This document shows, piece by piece, positions 39,001-64,000 of a stretch of DNA of 64,000 nt. Below the pieces are notes generated by a model. It saw only the letters and a list, made by a program, of their open reading frames with translations, did no database searches and was not told where the DNA came from. The number at the start of each line of letters is the position of its first letter. Position 1 is the stretch's first letter. The position numbers and the translations under genes were made by a program. This DNA is from Crotophaga sulcirostris. Its lineage: Eukaryota; Chordata; Aves; Cuculiformes; Crotophagidae. The stretch is taken from the NCBI GenBank assembly GCA_013397455.1, contig VYZB01000342.1, forward strand, positions 324,272 through 388,271. The letters are read 5' to 3'.

Positions 39001-40526
39001 CAGTGGTCAAGCTCGTGGCAGTCGACCTCTCCACCGTCAGCCTCCCTACGCTTCCAAAAGGCACAGAGGAAAGAAAGGTCATGGGAACTGTCACAAGATG
39101 TTAACATATCCTGCACAAAAAAAAGGCTTTCTAAAACTTGACAAGGAAAGAACAAACAGAACAATAAGATTACAAATGCATCCTTAAGAGTGGCCACCTC
39201 TGACTCCTCCAGTAGCTGGTGGAGAGTGATGATCTGGTGGGAACTCTGCCTTTATCCCATCTTTTTAGTGCTAGGAGAGAGCTTCCCCCAGAGAAGATGC
39301 TTGAATCTGCCCAGCCATTACCTCCAGAGTGCTTCTGCTGTAGAGGAGGGCCAGCACAGCTGACAGGGAACGAACAGAAGCCCCTAACAAACCCCACAGA
39401 AACCAGCAGCTGAAACAGCCTCCTGTAGTGACCATTTCTGCCTTTTGCAGACATCAGCATTCTCTAACTGGAACCAGTTCAGGTCACACTACACCTTGTC
39501 TGGGTCATTCAGTGAGAACACACTGCCCGTACCCGGGGAGCCACAGAGGCCAGTTCTGGGCCTTGGAAGAGAGCAAGGGAGTAAGAACATTCTTTCAACA
39601 CGCGTGAAACGCAGAGAACGACCACAGCCCCACACCTTCCTGCCTTCCTGGGTCTACCTGGTCAGCGCAGCACTGAATCCGGTCAGGTGCTGCCCCACGA
39701 CTCCAGCTCCAACCTGCTGCAGGAACACAAAGACCTTGGGGTTGCAACTGCCTTGAGGCCGTGCCCCTTGTTCTCGTGGGACAGCAAAGTCCATCCAACT
39801 CGCGCTCCTCCACTAGTACAGAAGTTCAAGTTCTAACCTGTAGATGATAACATTTCCTGTCACCCTTATATCAGAAAAACTGGGCTACTCCTACTACACA
39901 TCAGGAGTAACAGCTTTTTATTTTGTTCTAACACTAAGGCTTATTAAGAAATATGAGGAGATCTCAAAACATGCACTAATTACAAAGAACATTGGAAGGA
40001 GAGCTATTCACAAGATGCAGTCAGAAACAGTTATGACATCCCGAAGGCATTCAAAGACAACCACAGGAAAAAAGCTTTAAAGTGGAAATAGTGCAGGTGT
40101 TTCAGCTAAGAGTACGCTCGCCTTCCCCTTTGCTGCTGCCCACTTGAAAGCTCCTGAGTCTCCTCCCATCCTTTCCCATAGAAATTACAAGTGTCATTGA
40201 TTTCAGCTGTTAAGTGGGACAAGAAGCTAAGCTCCCATTAGCCAGCAGTGCTCGCCTCCCATTGCACAACTGGGAATGTGGTTTGTTCAAAGTCTTTACC
40301 TGAAAACACGGGAAGAAGCTGTCATTGCAGCCATCATTTGTGACCAACACGGAATAAAGAAATGCCCATCCCGTGCTGCAGAAATAATGAACTGAAAGAA
40401 GAGAGGGCTGACACAATGACACCCATTTTGATAGGGAAAATAATGCATTTAGAAAAGTTTATGCATGCTAAGGTAATGATGAAGAACTCCAACTGAGCCA
40501 GCTGGCAGGAACTGGGGTGAAATACA

Positions 40527-40575
40527 GAATCACCGAGTCATGGAATCATCAAGGATGGAAAAGACCTTAGAGGAG
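40527..40575 (-). mobile_element. Short antisense CR1 3' end
   Basis: The plus strand reads ACAGAATCACCGAGTCATGG and then GGATGGAAAAGACCTTAGAG, the reverse complement of a CR1 tail and terminal region. Very short, so the assignment is tentative. Confidence 0.55.
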
Positions 40576-41302
40576 CAGAAGTCCCAACAGCAGAACAGCA
40601 CCAAAAGCCACTGCACAAACAAAATACACCGGCTCCAAAGCTTAAGAGTAACATGACGCCCTCTGCACCTGAGAGTGCTCAATCCATATTATTAATTAAA
40701 CCAGGAGACCCACTCGTTGGCGAGCACAGAGCAAACAAGGGCAGCAGAGAACCCTGAGGAGATGCTGTACCCACAGTTCAAAGCCGATAACCTGGATTCA
40801 CAACGCTTTGTGGATAAACAACCACAACCAAACCAGCTTACTGCCCTCTCCCTCAGGTCACCCGAGCGCCTTCCCAAACACCCAAGAGGCAGAACTGGAA
40901 CTACAACGGGAACCTCGCTGCCGTTGTTACGGTCCAGAGGCCCAAAGACCAACCGCCTCCCCCAGGCTGAACCTCAGCCAGCAGAACCGAGACACCCGGA
41001 GCGCCAAGGCCCCGGGCCCAAGCCCCCCGCCCGCCAGGGCGGCCCCAGCACGGGGTGGGACAGCACCACCCACTTCTGCCGGCGCAGCAGCCCCGGGCGG
41101 GGGGGGTTCCTCCCCTCAGCTCCGGCCCCCGGGCCGAGGCAGGGCCGCCCGGGCAGCGGCGGCGGGGTCCGACCGAGGCCTCCCGAGGGGAGCCGGGGGG
41201 GAGAGAACCCGCGCCAGCCGCCCCCGCCCTGAGCGACAGGGCCGGCTCCTTCCCCGCCCAGCGCGGCGGCACGGGGGGAGCGGGGAGCGGGGCCGCACTC
41301 AC

Positions 41303-41390
41303 CGCGCTCCGCGCCGCCGGCTCCCGCTGGGCCCGGGCCAACCCGGAAGTGCAGGCGGGGACCAGCCCGCCCCGGCACCGCCCGCCGGGC
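41303..41390 (-). other. VMP1: VMP1 noncoding first exon (5' end approximate)
   Basis: A good minus-strand donor (GCGG followed by GTGAGTG) begins its intron at 41302, inside the CpG island and upstream of the coding exon at 33.2 kb. This fits the known untranslated first exon of VMP1. The transcription start is not visible, so the right boundary is a guess bounded by the divergent PTRH2 promoter. Confidence 0.6.
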
Positions 41391-41440
41391 CTTGCGTCAC
41401 TTCCGCCGCTCTCTGAATCGTTGGCGACGTCACTTCCGGG
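41342..41440. promoter_or_regulatory. Core of divergent promoter: CRE-like and ETS motifs
   Basis: CCGGAAGTG at about 41343-41351 is an ETS-type site. TGCGTCACTTCCGCC at 41393-41407 and GACGTCACTTCCGGG at 41426-41440 are two copies of a composite CRE-like plus ETS module sharing CGTCACTTCCG (41395-41405 and 41428-41438), 33 bp apart. ETS and CRE sites are typical of TATA-less divergent housekeeping promoters. Factor identity is inference. Confidence 0.6.
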
Positions 41441-41466
41441 CGACGGCTGCGGCGGCGAGGCGGGAG
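41410..41466 (+). other. PTRH2: PTRH2 noncoding first exon (approximate)
   Basis: A donor GGGAG followed by GTGGGTGC at 41467 in the CpG island can pair with the acceptor at 42535. The 5' end is not visible and the placement depends on the promoter motifs. Confidence 0.45.
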
Positions 41467-41746
41467 GTGGGTGCTGCCCGTTCCGTTCCCCCCTCGGTTC
41501 TTTCCTCCTTTTCCCCGCAGGTTCGGATGCGGCCGCTGCCGCCTGCCCGGTGCATTTCTCCCCCCGTCCACTCCCGGGAGCTGAGCTGCTGCCCTGAGGC
41601 GGGCGGGAGGCGGCCCTGTCCCTCTCGCCCCCCCACCCAGTCTCCCCTGGGCGTTACTGCTAAAGCGAATTTTGGGTTCTGGCTTTAAAACCCCCACCCT
41701 TCTACCCTTTTTTCTGGTTACCGTTTTTGGTTGTAACTTTCACTTA

Positions 41747-42295
41747 ATCATAGAATGGTTTGGGTTGGAAGGGACCTCAAAGCCCATCAAGTTCCAACCC
41801 CCCGCCATGGGCAGGGACACCTCCCACTGGGTCAGGGGGCTCCAAGCCCCATCCANNNNNNNNNNNNNNNNNNNNNNNNNNNNNNNNNNNNNNNNNNNNN
41901 NNNNNNNNNNNNNNNNNNNNNNNNNNNNNNNNNNNNNNNNNNNNNNNNNNNNNCTCCCCACCCTCACAGCAAAACATTTCTTCCTAAAATCTCAATCTCC
42001 CTTCTTTCAGCTTAAAACCGTTCCCCCTCATCCTATCCCTGCACCCCCTGATAAAGAGCCCCTCCCCAGCTTTCCTGGAGCCCCTTTCAGCACTGGGAGG
42101 CTGCTCTAAGGTCTCCCTGCAACCTTCTCTCCAGGCTGAACAACCCCAGCTCTCTCAGCCTCTCCTCACAGCAGAGGGGCTCCAGCCCTTTGATCATCTT
42201 TGTAGCCTCCTCTGGACCCACTCCGACAGTTCCAGATCCTCTTTATGTTGGGGATTCTGGAACTGGACACAATACTCCAAGTGGGAGTATAATTT
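41747..42295 (-). mobile_element. CR1 LINE 3' fragment, antisense, with assembly gap
   Basis: Starts TCATAGAATGGTTTGGGTTG and continues through the same segments as the 22.3 kb copy, extending further 5' (CTCCTCTGGACCCACTCC, GGAACTGGACACAATACTCC). It lies in the PTRH2 5' UTR intron and is interrupted by Ns. Confidence 0.92.
41856..41953. other. Assembly gap (98 N)
   Basis: Unknown bases inside the CR1 copy. In the paralogous copy at 22.3 kb the corresponding interval (22387-22451) is 65 bp, so the N count may be an estimate. Confidence 0.99.
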
Positions 42296-42434
42296 GCAGT
42301 TTTGTTCTTAATCCCATGTCCTGTGCTGAAGCTCGGTCTCGAGGGGGGTGGGCATCACCCTCTGTCACTGGGAAAGCTGGAAACACCAAGAAAGGTGTCC
42401 CTCAACACCCTTCCCCAGCGCATGAAAATGGGAC

Positions 42435-42437
<3 letters not shown>

Positions 42438-42465
<28 letters not shown>
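42438..42465. repeat. PTRH2: T28 homopolymer
   Basis: Uninterrupted run of 28 T in the inferred PTRH2 5' UTR intron; the longest homopolymer in the window. Confidence 0.9.
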
Positions 42466-42554
42466 AGCAAATGCTATCTCCAGGTAACAGCTGAAAAACG
42501 CTCCAGTAAATGCTGTTTTCCCCCCCCTTTCCCAGCGGGGCTCCCCTGTGCATC

Positions 42555-43073
42555 ATGGATTATCTCTCCAAACCCGGGCTCCTCAGCGTCATCGCGGGCG
42601 TGGCCTGCGGGGTGTGCCTGGGCTGGGGCGTGCGCGGGAGGCTGGGCCGGCAGCTCCGAGCCGGGGCGGCGGCGCCCGCCAGCAGCCTGGGCAGCGAAGC
42701 CGATGTCATGGGCGAGTCCGGGGAGTTCAAGCTGGTGCTGGTTGTCCGCAACGATTTGAAGATGGGGAAGGGGAAAGTGGCAGCGCAGTGTTCCCACGCC
42801 GCTGTTTCTGCCTACAAGCAAGTTCAAAGGAGAAACCCTGAACTCCTCAAGCAGTGGGAGTACTGTGGACAACCCAAAGTGGTGCTGAAAGCTCCTGATG
42901 AAGAGACTCTGATCCAGCTCCTGGCTGCTGCCAAACAGCTCGGACTGACTGTGAGTTTGATACAAGACGCGGGTCGTACCCAGATAGCGCCCGGCTCCCG
43001 GACAGTCCTTGGTATTGGACCAGGACCAGCTGATGTGGTAGATAAAGTTTCTGGTCACCTGAAACTCTACTAA
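42555..43073 (+). CDS. PTRH2: PTRH2, mitochondrial peptidyl-tRNA hydrolase 2 (Bit1)
   Basis: A Pth2-family peptidyl-tRNA hydrolase that releases tRNA from prematurely dropped peptidyl-tRNA. In animals it is anchored in the outer mitochondrial membrane and takes part in anoikis as Bit1. The single-exon CDS gives 172 residues. Residues 1-22 ([20 protein letters not shown]) form a short hydrophobic anchor/mitochondrial signal, and the Pth2 domain runs from about residue 56 to the end. Family signatures are [46 protein letters not shown] and the C-terminal GHLKLY. The KMGKGK lysine and the Asp/Thr of QDAGRTQ belong to the family's active-site motifs. Human PTRH2 is 179 residues, starting seven residues earlier; this start corresponds to its internal MEYL methionine. 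I chose it because the in-frame upstream ATG at 42510 lies in the polypyrimidine tract before the acceptor, and 42555 has A at -3 and G at +4. Confidence 0.97.
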   Translation: MDYLSKPGLLSVIAGVACGVCLGWGVRGRLGRQLRAGAAAPASSLGSEADVMGESGEFKLVLVVRNDLKMGKGKVAAQCSHAAVSAYKQVQRRNPELLKQWEYCGQPKVVLKAPDEETLIQLLAAAKQLGLTVSLIQDAGRTQIAPGSRTVLGIGPGPADVVDKVSGHLKLY

Positions 43074-43162
43074 ACGAGGGACCAAAGCAAGCTGAAGGCA
43101 TTGGTGTATACCAGTTGATAAAACTCAGGTGCTGGGATTTTTCCATATGTTTTCTCAGTATA

Positions 43163-43168
43163 AATAAA
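43163..43168 (+). terminator. PTRH2: PTRH2 polyadenylation signal
   Basis: AATAAA 90 nt after the PTRH2 stop codon, giving a very short 3' UTR. It is the first such hexamer downstream on this strand. Confidence 0.75.
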
Positions 43169-43189
43169 GTGACCAGCTTTAGTAAAAGA

Positions 43190-44800
43190 TGTGGATTTAT
43201 CAGTTTAATATTACTGCCCTTTCTCTGGTTTCTGTATTGCATTCCAAAGTGGGGAAGAAAACACTATGCTCAGGGGAGCTAAGAAAAGGAGAGCTGGCAG
43301 AATTTCCCCGCCCACAAGAAAGAACCGAGTATATTTAAAATGTGCAATTGAGGCTTTTGCACTTTGCTTTACTGAAAGAATGAAAGCATTAAGGTGAACT
43401 TGTTAGGTTCACTGTGACAGGTTCCTTCTTTCTGCCTTCTGGGAGGGTTTGCTGTAGTTCAGAAAAGATCAGTGCTGGAGCAGTTACAAGTTGCCCCATC
43501 CAGACGGGCGCAGCCATAGCCCACTTCCTGCACCAACAGTTTCTACAGGGGAGCTGATGCAATAGCCTGGTATGAGACCAAACAGGCTTTGCAGCCCCAG
43601 CTCAGTCTGTACACGGCTCTGGGGAGAAGCTGAAAGCTCCTCTCCCTTCTGCACGGGTCTGTGCAGCAGCTGCACTTGCAGGAAGCCACAGACAGCTCAG
43701 CCTGCCCAGTTTAGCCAAGGTGTGGGGTGTTACCCTGCATTGAAACAGCTTGTCAGACAGGGACTAACTTAAATCCTGGTGTACTTAAGGTTAACAGGGC
43801 CTCTCAGACCTAAGGAAGCACTCAGGTACGGATGGCCCTGGACAGGGTTCAGAGCAGGCTGATCATGGTAGGTCCACCCTATCCTTACAGCTCCAGCTTA
43901 AATGTCACATTCTCTGCACCTCTCATTAGGTTTCATGAGGACTGTTTTGTGCTCAACAGCAGAATTCTCACATTTCTTTCACAGCCTCTCAGCCCTGGCT
44001 TCTAGTTGAGCATCTGTGGAATAGGCATGTTGTAACGAGAGAACAGAAAAATTTGTCTCCATCATTCCAATTTAGATTTCAACCCCACTTACTGTTCCTC
44101 TGGGTGTGTAACACACAAAAGGGAGCAGTTTTCATACTGCACCTCTTCCGTAGGCTTCCTGCTCACTGCAGGCTTTGCTCCAACACTCTTGCACAAAGAC
44201 CCCCAGCCTGTGGCAGGTTAAGCCCCCCAGTGCCTACACCCACCATTCCAGATGCAACTGGTGCAAGGGGATCACACAGTGCACCTATGGAGTCACAGGA
44301 ACAAGCAGGAAGAGGATCCAGCACTGGAACCTGACACAGAGAGAGAGAAGCAGCTGCTGCTATCACAACTAGGGCCAGTGCTGTAATACTCAAGTATGAC
44401 AGTATTCAAAGAGAAACATTTAAGTCAATTTTATTTGAAGCTAAATATATTTAAGGCAACTTACATACCTAGAACATGATCTCAATTGAACTGACACACC
44501 CTACGACAATCCTAACCTATCATCTGGTCAAATATGCTGTAGTTGGCCGCAGTATGGCCAGCTATTGAAAAGTGCTATTTTCTTCTCTGGCATAATCTTT
44601 CTATGAAAAAGCATTACATATTTTCTTGCATTGTCCCCTCAGTGCAAGACCCCACCCGTGGTTTCCATCACTGCTCTCTAATGGCCCCTCACACCCGTGA
44701 ACGTACATATGTGCGTGCCCCATACTGCTAGCACTGTAATACTTGGTTCCAGGTCCAAGGTCCTTTTTGAAGACAGAAAAGTGAAGCTACCACTATGCAG
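43190..44800. other. Tail-to-tail intergenic region PTRH2 / CLTC
   Basis: About 1.6 kb between the two convergent 3' ends. No ORF with recognisable product, repeat or RNA gene was seen. Confidence 0.7.
44430..44435 (-). terminator. CLTC: Candidate CLTC polyadenylation signal (distal)
   Basis: AATAAA on the minus strand about 1.27 kb past the stop; an alternative to the proximal hexamer. Confidence 0.35.
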
Positions 44801-45701
44801 CATGTCCACAGTCCAGTAATTTATTTTTAAATTGAGTAATTTCAAATTGCACAAACAAAACTGAACAGCAATATGCTTGAATTCTCTCTTCTGTACACTC
44901 AAAACAGTGATCTAAAACACCACAATATCCAACATACACAAACCTCAGGGCAGGGTTAGTAAATACACAGATTGGAATCATGGTGCTCTGTTCCTGAATG
45001 GAATGTCCCACAAAAGCACAGGATACAGCACAACATAAGGTCATCTGTTACATATGGAGTGAGCAAAGAGACACTAGCATTTTCTATATGCATAACTGGA
45101 AAAACCTGCATAGGTTAAGGGAAAAAAAAAAACCAAACAACTTTTACTCATTTTAAGTCAGGCAAGGTTGTCTGTACGCATTTTAACTTTTTAGAGCTAT
45201 GCAATCCACCCAGGGTGGGATATGCTGATTAGTGTTGTCTCTTGTCAGCAGTCTTGCAAGGTCAAATACAAGTATCTTTGCTTTAGCTTTCTCCGAATAT
45301 ACAGTGAGACTTAAATGCATTTAGAATAGACAGTACATACCGTAAGCTGCTCACATACAATGAACTTAGGATTCAATATTAGAGTTTAACACTATAGAGT
45401 GCAAATCAGAATCTTCACAATAGACTTAATGGTAATAAGCAGTCCTGCAAAAGCCCACTTGAACCAAGTTGTTTAAACTATTCCCCATTTAAAGTAAAAG
45501 TCTAAATGACATGGAATGTGAAAAAGATTTAACATAAGTGATTCAAATAGTTTGCGCTAGAAAAAACAGTCCTTCATGAAATAAAGGTTACAAGAACACG
45601 AGGCTGAACTCTTGCTTTTCCCTGTTATGAGTTAAAGCGGGGAGGGACGGTGGAGTTTCAGTAAGAAAATACGCTAGCTCCAAACGGACTTGTGCTGCAT
45701 C
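44800..45701 (-). other. CLTC: CLTC 3' UTR (end approximate)
   Basis: Minus-strand sequence after the stop. AATAAA occurs at 44825-44820 with a G/T-rich stretch just downstream, giving a 3' UTR of about 0.9 kb. A second AATAAA at 44435-44430 would extend it to about 1.3 kb; both may be used. Confidence 0.55.
44820..44825 (-). terminator. CLTC: Candidate CLTC polyadenylation signal (proximal)
   Basis: AATAAA on the minus strand 877 nt past the stop codon. Confidence 0.5.

Positions 45702-64000
<18,299 letters not shown>

Larger units (their letters stand above)
33274..41302 (-). other. VMP1: VMP1 intron 1
   Basis: 8.0 kb noncoding. It holds a CA/TA simple repeat (about 35145-35215), a short perfect hairpin (38043-38069), a CR1 tail (about 38925-39000), a short antisense CR1 end (about 40527-40575), and at its right end the CpG island of the shared promoter. 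Confidence 0.85.
40950..41650. promoter_or_regulatory. CpG island, divergent VMP1/PTRH2 promoter region
   Basis: A sharp shift to very high G+C with abundant CpG, in contrast to AT-rich flanks. It contains the VMP1 first-exon donor (minus) and a candidate PTRH2 first-exon donor (plus) within about 170 bp. Long ORFs through it are a by-product of low stop-codon density. Confidence 0.85.
41467..42535 (+). other. PTRH2: PTRH2 5' UTR intron (inferred)
   Basis: The intron would end in a strong polypyrimidine tract and CCCAG at 42531-42535, 19 nt before the start codon. It holds the end of the CpG island, an antisense CR1 copy with an N gap, and a T28 run at 42438-42465. Confidence 0.5.

Noticed and set aside
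40717..41416. Long open frames (171-202 codons) on both strands near 41 kb
   Set aside because: They lie in a CpG island where stop codons are rare, and are Pro/Arg/Gly/Ala-rich with no motif; they overlap the VMP1 first exon and promoter.
41672..42109. Open frames running through the N gap
   Set aside because: Ns do not encode stops, and the flanks are antisense CR1 sequence.
42510..42554. Upstream in-frame ATG adding 15 residues to PTRH2
   Set aside because: It sits before a polypyrimidine tract and CCCAG acceptor, so it should be intronic; the added residues do not resemble the human N-terminus.
42474..43085. 203-codon open frame antisense to PTRH2
   Set aside because: It is the mirror frame of a strongly conserved, GC-rich CDS; its translation resembles no family I know.

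Overview
This window is vertebrate nuclear DNA, most likely from a bird. The evidence is several CR1 LINE fragments (one ends in the degenerate octamer tail typical of CR1), compact introns, and exons that translate to proteins nearly identical to mammalian orthologues. The species cannot be named from the sequence alone. All comparisons with human proteins use my recollection of those proteins, not a database search.

Layout. (1) Positions 1 to about 41.4 kb hold the 5' part of VMP1 (vacuole membrane protein 1) on the minus strand: a noncoding first exon in a CpG island near 41.3 kb, then six coding exons (33172-33247, 30776-30911, 28359-28449, 26452-26562, 13420-13587, 8648-8779). They encode 238 residues, colinear with residues 1-238 of the 406-residue human protein. 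The last 168 residues lie beyond the left edge. (2) A CpG island at about 40.95-41.65 kb is a shared, divergent promoter for VMP1 (minus) and PTRH2 (plus), with tandem CRE/ETS-type motifs. (3) PTRH2 (mitochondrial peptidyl-tRNA hydrolase 2) has a short noncoding exon in the island, an intron holding a CR1 copy interrupted by a 98-base assembly gap, and its entire CDS in one exon (42555-43073). (4) From about 44.8 kb to the right edge lies the 3' portion of CLTC (clathrin heavy chain 1) on the minus strand: 27 constitutive coding exons for residues 298-1675 (1,378 codons plus stop, no net indel against human), plus a 21-nt in-frame micro-exon at 49197-49217.

The order CLTC - PTRH2 - VMP1, with PTRH2 and VMP1 divergent and PTRH2 and CLTC tail to tail, is the order known from human 17q23, so this is conserved synteny. 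VMP1 acts in ER lipid scrambling and autophagy, PTRH2 in mitochondrial peptidyl-tRNA hydrolysis and apoptosis, and CLTC in coated-vesicle formation. Only VMP1 and PTRH2 share visible regulatory DNA.

I found no RNA gene, no CRISPR array, no intact mobile element and no evidence of an undescribed gene system. The points most worth following are the CLTC micro-exon with its flanking splicing motifs, the duplicated CRE-ETS module in the divergent promoter, an overlapping uORF at the VMP1 start, and three same-strand CTCF-like motifs in VMP1 introns.
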